A DNA stretch of 64,000 nt from Tetradesmus obliquus (taxonomy: Eukaryota > Chlorophyta > Chlorophyceae > Sphaeropleales > Scenedesmaceae), in assembly GCA_030272155.1 (NCBI GenBank), contig CP126196.1:1054001-1118000 (forward strand). Reading direction: 5' to 3'. The notes under the pieces are model-generated. The model worked only from the letters and a program-made list of their open reading frames with translations, was not told where the DNA came from and did no database searches. Every line of letters starts with the position of its first letter. Position 1 is the first letter of the stretch. The translations under genes were made by a program, and so were the position numbers. Below are positions 20,564 through 32,300 of this stretch, piece after piece.

Positions 20564-23500
20564 TAAAGCAGTCAGGTTTTGACAATACTTTGCAATTGGC
20601 TCGCATGCTGTGAATGAAGATATGTTGGTGCCGTGTGCATCCTCGTCGCACTGGTTTCGGTGCCCTCGGGTTCGCTTGTTACAGCCATGTTTGCATGCCA
20701 TGCAGATCAGACGCCTCCTGGTTTTCCTTTATGTGAAGATGCTTGCTTGTTGTGTGTTAGGTTTAGGGCTGGTTCGTGTGCATGTCATTTTTGTTGCTAG
20801 CTCAGAGTTTCCATGCTCTGTAGGATTAGGAGCAGCCAGGGGTGGTGTTTCTCTGCTTGATTAGTGCTGGGGGAAGCGTGTTGTGCAGGGGTTTAGGGCA
20901 TATGATCTGAATCCACAGGTGCTGCATAAGTGCTTGCTGTATGCCTTGCAAAACATTGCGCTCTGTTGTGCCTTGTGGTGACTATGTGCGATGCTTCACC
21001 TGTGAATGGCAAGTACCGTATGCGACACCTGCGTCACATGCAGTATGCTGTATCTATCTATTGTGTCTATATGCTCTTCAAATGCACATATTGAAGGGGA
21101 TTCTGATGTGTCAACAGCAGTAAGTCTGTTGCGCTGCATGTCTTTGGGCACTCCACGAGGCGTATATCATAACTGGCTAGGTGCAGCAGCTGCAACTGTC
21201 GCTGCTGTTACATAACGTGTACATACTGCGGCTAGCACCTGGTTCATTGGAGGTCTCTGCCTATGGCATGCGCATGCCTTGCCCATGCAGTGTTGTCAGG
21301 TACTGTTAGGGGCCCACCTTTTTACAGCCTGGCCATGCAATATCTTTGCAGAACCAGATCGCAGCGTGGTTGCTGGGTTTGCAGCTGCAGCTGCCGTAGG
21401 CTGCCGATTGCACACGTGCGTGGTGGTGACAGCTCTCTGCGAGTGCTGTCTGCTCTAGCCTTACTTGCAGCTAAGATGTGAGCTTTTTAGCGGTGCACAA
21501 GCTGGGCTTCAGATGGCCTGCTTCTTTTTCAGCAGGTGTAGGCAACAATGGCTGGCTGGGATTGCTTGATGACTAGCAGGGAATGGTGACAACCTGCTGC
21601 TGAGCTTGACTTTCAGCGTGACCATGAGGGAACCATTGGTGGTGCTTGATGCATTGTTGGCAGGGAGTTGTTTAGGAGGTTTTGGTGCCATCAGCAATTG
21701 CTGCTTGCAAGACCGTTGACCCTGAAGGGAGAGGTGACCACAGCAGCAGCTGCCGTCTGTTGCGTGATGCAGTGTGCAGCAGCCAGTGACTTGCCGTGCA
21801 GGCATACATGTTTGTGTGCATTGCATGTCTGCACGTGCACGATGCGTCAGTCAGGTTGACTGCGGTGAAGCACATAGTGCAGATTGTATGTGTTACAATG
21901 TGTGCAACAAATTCTCTGTGTGAGGATGGTAGAAGTGGAGAGTCGCAGTGCATTGCAGGACCATGCATTTTCTGTATGATCTGCCCTTTACATATCATGT
22001 GCCAGGGCAGGTGCCTTACCGCCATGCTGCATGGGGCTTCACGGAGGGCTTGCAGTTGACTGCGTGTAACGTACACGCATGCTTGAAGCAGTCTAGCGAC
22101 ATGGGTGGCTGCAGTAGCAGCCCAAAAGTGCTTGTCCTTTGACCTGCGCCGTGCAGTTGTATACAGTTGCCGCAGAGCTAGAGGTGTACACCAGACATGT
22201 CTTGCCCCAGCAGTGTGCTACTTGAGCTGTCATGCTGCCGCTTTTGCTCAAGGCAGCGCTCATCGCAGCTGCTGGACTTGTAACACTGTTGTGACACTTG
22301 CAGTTGAGCACACACTCATCACCACCTGTACGCAGAGCATTTCTTTACCAGGACTTTCAAGCTGGCAGCAGCGGCAGTGGTACTAGCCGGTGAAAGTTGC
22401 ATACGCGGGTTACGGTAACCTGCCCATGCACAACTTGCAACTTGCAACTTTGCGCAGCCACACCATGCAACTTCCGATGCGTGACAGCTTGGATGAGCAG
22501 CAGTGCTGCTGGCAACCTCCTAAGGCGCAGCATGCGCCTATTAGTATGATAGGACATCACCACCAAAGGTGATCAATCGCCTGCTTGCATGCAACAGAAT
22601 GCAATTGGATCAAGCAATCTACACAGCGCAACCCTGGACAGTTCTGCTGAGCGATAGCCTTGAGGCACAGCACAGCCGGCAGCATGCAGAGCTAGCACAG
22701 CTAGCTGCCCAGCAGCCACTGCCACCAGCTGTGTGTGTCACACAACGAAGCAAACACCCGTCAGTACCTTCAACAGCCTGTGCAGGCTACCTGCACGTTC
22801 TGCCAGTGATGATTGCTGCCATAGCTGCAGAAGCAGAATCGGCAATCCTCCGCAGAGCAAACCACATGCTGCATACACGACATGAGTACTGGCAGCAAGA
22901 GCAGAAATTGTTGTCCTTGCAGTTTTGGCTGCCTTGGTCTGCAGCTTCAGCAGACGCAACCTGACAGCAGGTTGCACATCACAGCGAGCACAGTATCAAC
23001 ATGTACATGGCAGAACTAATGGCCAACTCATAGCAGTGGCATGTGCAGTGGCTATGCCTGAGGCTCAAGATGCACACTGTTGCTTGACCATGCGCCCTCA
23101 ATCGACTATCAAGACAGCAATGCAGCGCATAATAGGCTGCTGCGCAATGCCCACAGGTTGGGGCATGCTACTGTGTCACCTTCCCTTCAAAAAGCAGTAG
23201 CGCAATTGTCAACAGACGTTGTATGCACAACATCCTGGCTGCTGCGCAAACACATCAGGCTAAAATGGCCTTTAGACAATATATGCATGCACTGGCAAGT
23301 GACAACAGTCCAGCCACGAACAGCAAATGACTCGAGCAGTCACAGCTTTCAGAGGACCGTTGCAGGACAAGCGCAGCGATACTCGCTGCGCAGGAGCAAC
23401 TGCGGCAGGTCGTTTTGAATTGTTCAGCTCCTGCAAAGGCGCACTGCAAACGGTGTACCATCCACGCTCCTACGGCGTGTTCAAGCAAGCAAGACGTAGG

Positions 23501-23720
23501 CAATGCATTCATTGCAAAGCAAAGGTCACAAAACAGCCTCAGCGCGTGCGCGTGCCGTGAAGCATGCTGCGCAAATGAGTGCAGTGACACGCCTTTGACC
23601 AATCAAGAATGTAAACGCAAGTTGAGTGAGTTATGTTGTGCTGTGTCGTGCGTGTTCGAGCTGCAACGTTGCTGCTGCCACAGCAACTCCAGCACAGCAA
23701 CTGCTGCTGCTCCCTCCAAG

Positions 23721-23800
<80 letters not shown>

Positions 23801-25080
23801 ACCTTGCGAACGCCTGTACATGCGTGAAGGTGAACATTTTTTTGCACATCAGCTGCTGAGGCCTTCTGCCAGGCCCTGGCTGGCCTGAGGGCAGGTGCTA
23901 TCTTCCTGCAAGGTCCCTCGGGGCAGGGGCATTTCGAGCAGTCATCTCACAGCATGTGCTGTTGGATGCACAGCCAACACAAATGTGATCGTGTTGACAG
24001 ATCGATCAGAGAGACTATCAGTACGCTAGTATGTGTTCGGCGAATCGCCTCCACTTGGCGTGTAACTAGCTGTTTGCTTGGCACCACCAAAGGTAAATTT
24101 GAAGGGATTTCTAGCCATACGCTGCATCGCTTCGTATGTGTCTTTTCTATTCAAGAGTTGTGATGTTATTGCTGCTGCTGTTGTCGCAGCAGAAGATCAA
24201 GTGGCTGCTGCTGCCGCAGCAGCTCCTTTTGGTCACCGGCCAAATTGTCGGCTCGATGCAAGATCCGACAGCTCCACAGCATTTCTGCTGCTTTCCAATT
24301 GCCTATTCGCGTCCTTGCTGACCCTGGAAGTGCCCCAATCGTTAGCGACATTTGCCGGGCCGGGTCATGCATTTTCACTGATATTTCATGTGGGGGATGC
24401 TAGATCCGACATCTGTAAGGCGTAGATATAGCGTTGAAATGTTCGTTGTGGCAGCAAACTTGCTCCGACAGTGCCCTGGTGCCCAGCCATTGAAAAGGGC
24501 GAAATTTCCCGGCCCGGTGTTTTGCAGAATTTGCCATAGTCTCAACTTGCAAATAATCACCAGCTATTGCGCATGTGCTGCTTGTGTGCTGGCCAGCTTC
24601 ACCCGGCCAACAGTACCAAGTGCAAAGCTTGCTTGCTGTGCAGCAGCGCGCAGACGCGCTGACACCAACACACCAGCAAATCTGTGCAAGCTGCAGCAGC
24701 TGCTGTGCTGCTCAGCTCAAACCTGCTTGGCAACAATGCAGCTGCTGATTGATGCCAACGCGCCTGATGCGTTCAACCCCCACTCGCACAGCTGTGACTA
24801 GCTGCACTACTTGCACAGCAGTCAAGGTCAATTGCCAGAGGCGTGCAGGATTGCACTGCAAACCATGCCATGCAACAACACATCCCCAACGCACGCTACC
24901 TTCAAAGCAAAGTCAAGCAAACTCAAACTCAACAAGAAGCATCTACAAGGTCCATGGGAAAACAGCGGATCCTCTTCCACTTGTACCCTCCACCAAATTT
25001 CCAGCTGACACCAAACCCTGCTGCCTCTACCCTGCCCACCGTGCTCTGGGGCCACGCCGCACCCAATGACAACTAGTTGT
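20564..25080. other. 4.5 kb without a recognisable gene
   Basis: Both strands were read. Only short open frames without conserved motifs are present. Plus-strand stretches such as 22569-22964 and 24388-24801 lack splice support and resemble nothing known to me. The region includes the longest CTG tract of the window (listed separately). No tRNA cloverleaf, transposon ends or LTRs were noticed. Confidence 0.4.
23722..23800 (+). repeat. (CTG)26 microsatellite
   Basis: An uninterrupted run of 79 nt of CTG (CAG on the other strand), the longest in the window. It is not within a recognised exon, so its poly-Leu, poly-Ala, poly-Cys, poly-Gln and poly-Ser readings are not taken as proteins. Confidence 0.95.
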
Positions 25081-25217
25081 GAGCCGGACGCCGTGCTGTT
25101 AGGCTGTTGATTGCGATGCGAGCGTTTGTCCTAAGCTAGTACTAGCAGAGAGCTCAGTGCAGCTCAGTACCAACGCTCGCACCGCAATCAACAGCCGAGC
25201 AGCACGGCGTCCGGCTC
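25081..25217. repeat. Long inverted repeat (hairpin), 46-nt arms
   Basis: The left arm 25081-25126 begins GAGCCGGACGCCGTGCTG. The right arm, about 25172-25217, is its complement with about four mismatches. The 45-nt loop contains the 12-nt palindrome GCTAGTACTAGC. The right arm adjoins an echo of the ApaG-gene terminal exon. It may be a very small inverted-repeat element or a fold-back formed during the local duplications. Confidence 0.85.
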
Positions 25218-25475
25218 AGTACAGGTGCTCCGGCACGGCAAACACCAGCCGCAGGCACCTCAACCAAAACACCCCACTGCGACATTCTAGGCGCAAGGCG
25301 TCTCAGTGCAATTGCAGCCGCCCAGACTGCCAGCTAGCATAGGCATTCTGGCACATAAGGCAGCTCAAAGCAACCGCGCTGCTCAACATCACAACTAGGC
25401 CTCATGCATTCACTCACTCAGGCACAGCAAACACCAGCTGCGGGCAGCTCACCCCAAACTCGGGCCCTATGTGCC
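25205..25475 (-). repeat. Two echoes of the ApaG-gene terminal codons
   Basis: Beyond the stop codon at 25566, copies of the final codons (LVFAVPEYLY) recur. At 25205-25262 the copy reads LVFAVPEHLY plus a stop. At 25416-25475 it reads LVFAVPE then stop. Confidence 0.85.
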
Positions 25476-25565
25476 GACTGACAGTCTAGTGGCTGCTCAG
25501 CAAAGCTGCTCAGCACAGATTCCCCGCACTGCACCACACAATAGCTGAGCCGTTCGGCACCTAGC

Positions 25566-26301
25566 TCAGTACAGGTACTCCGGCACAGCGAACACCAGCC
25601 GCGGGCACCTCACCCCAAACTCAGGCCCCATGCGCTGCATCATGCTGCCCTGTACAAAGCTGAAGCTGCCTTCCATAGCCCCTAGCACCCGGCCCACCAG
25701 CTGAGGCGCGTCATCAGCAGCACCTAACCCTGCTGCTGCTGCTGCTTCTGGGCCAGATCTGCTTGATGCCAGCCCTGCAGCTCCTTCGCGGCCGCTTGAG
25801 ACAGCAAACGGCGTGCAGCTGGCGTACGAAAACTCCTCACCATCTGGAACAAGAAGTGGGAACAGCCCCACTACGCCATCGCCAGATACAGTGTCTGCTA
25901 AGCCGCCCTTTGAATCTAAGATGCGCCAGTGGCGTGTTTCCAGCTGGCAGGAGGCCAGCGGGGCAGCAGCAGCAGCAGCAGTGCCGGCTGCTGCCGGCTG
26001 ATCTTCTGCGGTGCCTGCAGGCGCTGCTGCTGCTGCTCCCTGTGCCGTGTACTTGCCGCCGCCGCTGCTGCCGCCGTCGCCATCAGGGACAGAGACTGCT
26101 GCTGGGTTTGACCACGAAGGGGGCGCAAGCAGTGCTTCTGGCACGCACGCAAGTCCTGCTGACGCATCACAGGGGCCGATAGCTGGCAGCTGCCTGTGTA
26201 CAACTGCAGCCGGTCGTGCTGCCCCACTGCTGCTGCTGCTGCTGCCTCCTGCATTGCCAGGTGGCGCAGCCACAACTGCAGTACCCTCCTGTGCCGCACT
26301 G

Positions 26302-26349
<48 letters not shown>

Positions 26350-29300
26350 CGCTGCTGCTGCTGCTCCAGGCGCTGCAGTGCCTCTGCCTCCCTGTCTGGT
26401 GAGAGCAGCGTGAACTTCACGCTGTAGGTGAACATAAGCCGGCCCTGGCGGGACTCCTGGGGTACCAGCACTGAGGACCAGGTCACCTGCATTAGGCGGC
26501 AGGAGCACAGGCCACTTCCAAGTGTCAGGTTGCGTATGTCCCAACATATGCATATGCATGCATGATGCACGCACAGAGCATACACACAGAAGCGTGCCGG
26601 CAATGTCAAGCGGGATTGCAGCCGTACATCCGATATAACCGTAAAGATCGTCTATCAGGAACCAAACCCACTGCTGTGCTGCTAGCTGTCACTACTGTTG
26701 AATGCTGGTGAGTGCAACTTGCTGAGCTGGCAGTGCTGTGCAGCACTGACGGTGCAGCACCCTTCGAGTCCACATCAACCGCGTAAACTTGTGCAAAACC
26801 AAGAAATCAATAAGAACATCTGGTGTCGCATTTGCCTCGTAGTAGTAGGGGAGGAAAACGTCGTCAGACCTAAACAACGGGCATCCATGACACGCTGATC
26901 ACACCCGCACACGCACTTAAACACTACGGCCACCTTCAATTCCACTTATGCCTGGTATCATAAGTTTTTTTAAGAACTGCTAGGCTGATACAGCCCTGAT
27001 CCAGGGCAACGGTTTTGTCAAGGCTGTACGTTTCTTTCGTTGCTCCAGCATCGGAGCACAGCACACCTCCACGGCAGTTCCACACAAACTAAACAACATG
27101 AAGACAGCACTGCTTTTGGCAGTGGCATGTCTGGCGCTGTGCGCTTGCGTGCGCGCCAACGAGGCCACACCAGCACCAGAGACAAAGCCAGACAGCCCAG
27201 CAGTCCCTGCCGGAAACACCACTTCCGTTGCAACAAGCAGCGTGGACGCTACAGCAAAGCCCACCACCCCCAGCAAGCCAGCTGGTGAGTCTGTCGGTTG
27301 CTCTCGTAACAGTCGTTGTACAGCAGCAAGCACAGCGATCGTGCAATCGCGTCTTTGATTCGACTACTCTAACATTTGCTGAAAACCAGAGTGATCACGC
27401 GCGAAGTGACGTACAAAATGCTACTCTGCTCACTGCCCACTGCTGTGCCATGCTCATTGAACAGATCCCAAGACCAAGCCCACTGGAACAAAGAAGCCAG
27501 CAGCCGGCAGTGCTGCTGCTAAGAAGTGAGTAGCAGCTGCCCAGGCCCCCCTGAATCAAGCTGGCGTATACTTTACGCTTGGCACCTGGGCGACCAGCAA
27601 CAGCTGCCACTCCGATCTGGTCTAGCATTACGCCAGAATTACGTGAGCCGACTGTAGGCAGCAGGGCTCTAAGTAACATGTTCACTGCGTGCTTGCTGCT
27701 GCCGAGCTCACTGTATGAACACCCAAGCAACACTAACTGTGCTGTCCCCCTGTTGTTGCTGCTGCTGCTGCCGCACACACAGGCGTGCTGCGGCAGCCAA
27801 GAAGGCGCAGCAGGCGAAGAAGCAGGCCAACAACAAGGCCAAGAACGCGCCAGCAAAGAAGCCCGCTGCTGCCGCCGCTGCCTCCACTGCCTCTGTGGCT
27901 ACACCTGTGCCAGTGGCTGCCACCACTACTGTGCCAGTGACAACCACACCTGTGGCACCTACCACTGCCCCAGTGTCTGCCCCAGCACCCGTGGACACTG
28001 CTGCTACCACCCCCACCCCTCCAACCACTACAGGCAGGCATCTGATGAGTGAGACAGAGGAGCCCAAGCAGGAGACACCTGCAGCAACCACCACCCCCAC
28101 TACCCCTCCCGCAACCACCACCCCAACCGCCCCCACCACCACCATCACCCCCAGCACCCCTGCAGCCACGGACAAGCCAGCAGCAGCAGCAGCAACCACC
28201 ACCACCACCCCTCCCGCCGCTGCTGACAAGCCAGCAGAGGCCCAAACTGCAGCAGGCAGCACTGGCGACAGTGTGAGCACAGCAGCAGTGGCAGCAAAGC
28301 CTGCTCCTGCAAAGCCCGCTGCCAGCAAGACCAAGCCTGCTGCGGCTAAGGCCAAGCCTGCTGCTGCTAAGCCCAAGCCGGCTGCAAGGCCTGCTGCTGC
28401 TAAGCCCAAGCCGGCTGCAAGGCCTGCTGCTGCAAAGCCTCAGCCCGCTGCTGGTGGTGCAAACAAGCCTGCCGTGCCCGCCAGGTGCGTCAAGCTTGAC
28501 TGTTGGTCAGTCAGAATATGCAGATTACCCTGCCAGTGCATGTGTTGCTTGCGGTTGCCATGCCAGGCCAGTTGTTCACCACGCCTGTTACCGCCGCTGC
28601 TGCTGTGCAGGCGCCCCGCCAACAAGGCCGCGCCCAAGCCCGCCCCCAGGAAGCCCGCAGCCAACAGCCGCGGCCTGCTGCAGGAGGCAACCCCTGACGC
28701 AGTGGAGGCTGTGGACGCAAGCATGCCCAGGTGCGCTGCAATAAACTGTTGACTCTTTGGTGTTGTGTAGTTGCCAGCACCAGACCAGCAGCTGCAGCTG
28801 GCTTTAGCAAACCGGCTGTAGGATCATTAAGCCGGCAGCACAGCCATTTACAACACCCAAACACTTCATGTCTAGCCTACTTAGCAGGCCTTCCAGCTTG
28901 CAGGATTTTGCAGGAAGACTATAGACTCACCAAGTATGTGTCTGCTGCTGCATGTCCATGGCTTGCAGGAATGCCGGCCAGCCCACCCTGAGGACCACCC
29001 AGGCCGTCAAGAAGCCTGCACAGACCCCCATGACCCCCGCCAAGCCCACAGCAGCCAAGCCCACCACCCCCAGGCACCCCGCCAACAAGGCCGCATCAAA
29101 GCCTGCTCCTAAGAAGGCTAATGCTGGCCGTGGTCTGCTGGAGGCCACCCCTGATGCAGTGGAGGCTGTGGATGCAAGCATGCCCAGGTGCGCTTCATGC
29201 TGTAGAAGTAGTAGGAACTGTTTTTGAGCAGCGTGTTTTTGAGTAGCGCAACATCAGCATCCTGCAGCGAATGATGATTTCATGCAGTCTGCTGTCAATA

Positions 29301-32300
29301 ATGTCGACAGCTGCTGTGCTACCCTGTTACAGCTCAACCTGCCATTGCCGCTAGCTTTGGAATCCTAGCAATGCCGCCATCAAAACGTACAAGCTGAATG
29401 AACTCTAGTTTGACTGTATGCTGACTGTTATTCTTGCGCTTTGTTTGACTGTGCGCTTGCAGGAACGCCGGCCAGCCCACCCTGAGGACCACCCAGGCCG
29501 TCAAGAAGCCCGCACAGACCCCCATGACCCCCACCACCCCCACCAAGCCCGCAGCAGCCAAGCCCATCACCCCCAGGCGCCCCGCCAACAAGGCTGCCCC
29601 CAAGCCCGCCCCCAGGAAGCCCGCTGCCAACAGCCGCGGCCTGCTGCAGGAGGCAACCCCTGACGCAGTGGAGGCTGTGGATGCAAGCATGCCCAGGTGC
29701 GCTGCAGTGGTTGCTAAGTGCAAGGCTTAGGCCTGAATAGCTTGTGCTGTGGGTTGATTGTTGAGTTGAGACATGGTGTCTAGGCATAGGCCTGAATAGC
29801 TTAATCGAATGCTCTTGCAGCTGCTGCAGGTGCGTGCAGCTGGGACTGCAGTGCTTCATACAAGTGCTGCCGAGAATGATGTTGGTAGTCATACTTTTCA
29901 CTATTGAGTCCATGCGCAAAGCCCTGCTCTGTACTTCAGTCGCTTCGACTTTAAAAATCCAATGTTGTCCTGCATATGTTTATGCAGTGCGCTGACGGTA
30001 GACACTACTGACGTTTGGCCATGCTCGCTGCACTTGCAGGAACGCCGGCCAGCCCACCCTAAGGGCTACCCAGGCCGTCAAGAAGCCCGCACAGCCCACC
30101 ACTGCCGCTAAGCCCGCAGCAACCAAGCCCACCACCCCCACCAAGCCTGCAGCAGCCAAGCCCACCACCCCCAGGCGCCCCGCCAACAACAAGGCCGCGC
30201 CCAAGCCTGCCCCCAGGAAGCCCGCTGCCAACAGCCGCGGCCTGCTTCAGGAGGCAACCCAGCCGGCCCCAGCTGCTGCTGTTGTCGCCCCTGCTGGCGC
30301 CACAATCGATGCAGTTGATGCTGCGCGCAGGCCTGGTGCAGCACCAGCCCACAACAAGCCTCAGCAGCCCAACAAGCAGCAGCCAAACAAGCCTCAGATG
30401 CCCCACAAGCAGCAGCCAAACAAGCAGCAGCCCCACAAGCCCGCCAACCGCCCCGTAGTGAAGAAGCCTGCAACAGCAAACAAGGCCCCCTGGAGTGTGC
30501 ACAAGCCAGTCAATGCTCGCGCTGTTGCCCCCAACAGGAACGCCGCAGTCAACCGCCCCAACGCCAACAGGGCCAACCCCAACAACAAGAGGCCCAACAT
30601 GCCCCACCAGCAGAAGCCGGCCAACCAGGTTCACCGCAAGGTGACTCCCGGCCCAAACCAGGCCAACCGCCAGCCATACAACTTCAACCGCCTCAACCGC
30701 CCTTGAAGGAATCGGCGAACTGCTGCTGCAGCTACCGCGGTACTCGCAGCAGAGCGAAGAGGCTGACGCAATACAGCTGCTGCGGCAAGCTGCTGCAAGA
30801 TGCGGCTGCTGCTAGCAGCTGGGTTGAAGAAGTGACGGGCCAAACAGCTGCTGCAAGATGCAGCTGTTGCGCCGCGTAGGGCTCTGCCTTGCTCGTTTCA
30901 TTTCAGGTGGTTGATGCTATGTGCTTTGTGTTTGCGGCTGAAACAGGACCATGATGCTGCTGCACAAGCAGACCGACCTGCCAGGGTTTGTGAACCTGCT
31001 AAACTCAACCTAAACTACACAACATCAGGACGCTAGTGCTGCTGCGGGTGGAGTGGAATCTGCCTGTTTGCAGGCAGGTGTATTGCCACCTTGCTGATGC
31101 AGCGCACTGAAGTTCAGTGCGGAATCATGCTGGGGACCCATGCATCGCACTGAAGTTGCAAATCGGTGTGCTGGGATTATGCTGGGGTGATCTTTACCAG
31201 CTTTTAACGCTTGCGAGTGCAGCACATGGTCGGTGTGCTATATAGTAGGGCGCAATCAGATGTTCCAAATTTGCTGCCTGTAGTGATGGGCTGCTGTGCA
31301 GCTATGATCTTGGCTCCAGCATGCATGACCAGCTGATAATTTCGGTTTGATCATCTGTGTAACAGGGCAGTCGTATGTGTACACGCTCCAGCACTTTTGG
31401 TTGACGCTGTGTTGCTGTCTACTGTTGGCGCGCGCGGTCTGGCAATATCGACAACCATGACCAACTATGTTCTGCTTAATGCACAAAACTCTGCAACTCG
31501 GCATCTGTTTCGCAGGTGTCACAACACATGCACATGATTAATACATCTGCAACAGTTGACGGCAACAAACACACATACGAACTTTAGCATTACATTACAT
31601 TATCTATTTATTTAGATATTTATTTAGACATGCAGGTCACCCGGGCGTTGTCTCACCTGCACGCCACGTGTAATAGCTGTGGCAGCTGCGGGGTAGGCCC
31701 GCGGGAACAGGCTGATTGCGCCGCCCACCGTTATTCCTGCATGCCAAAGCACGGCAGCAGGACACAGCAGCTGAGGCACACATGTTAGCAGCAGTGAGCA
31801 GCATGGGAAAGAGCCTTACAGGCTGCATGGGTCAGTGAGCGGCAACGCGACATGCTTAGGCAACATGCATTCCAGGGGCCCCTTGACTGACGAGTCAGAC
31901 TCGCAGCCGCCGTACCAGCCCCCACTCAGCCCTCGCTTGTATACAGTGAGGTTACTCTTGTAACTTCCAAAATGTGAGGCTTGCAGCAACCGCGCATGAA
32001 ACGCACACAGCACCGCACCAACAAACACGAGCAACATGTGAGTAGAGTCACAGCGTGTGCTGCCCCCACCTGCCTCCTCCAGGGGCCCTTGACTGACGAG
32101 TCGGACTCGCAGCCGCCACACTAGTGCCACAGCCAGCCCTTGCTGGCGCCGACTTACTTGTGACAAACCCCTGCTCAGCCGCACACAGAACTGCACCAAC
32201 AAACACGGGCAACTGGTGAAACCAGCCACAGCGTGTGCTGTCCGCACCTGCCTCCTCCAGGGGCCCCTTGACTGACGAGTCGGACTCGCAGCCGCCGTAC

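Noticed and set aside
23539-23888. Poly-Ala/Gln/Leu/Cys/Ser open frames
   Set aside because: All are readings of one (CTG)26 tract with no splice-supported exon or conserved flanks.
27708-28409. Minus-strand 233-codon Gly/Ala/Val-rich frame
   Set aside because: Antisense shadow of the Lys/Pro/Ala/Thr-rich secreted protein, whose plus-strand exons fit perfectly in phase.
27098-30706. Histone H1 for the AKPKPAA-rich protein
   Set aside because: It begins with a clear signal peptide and lacks a winged-helix globular domain; the modules are unlike H1.
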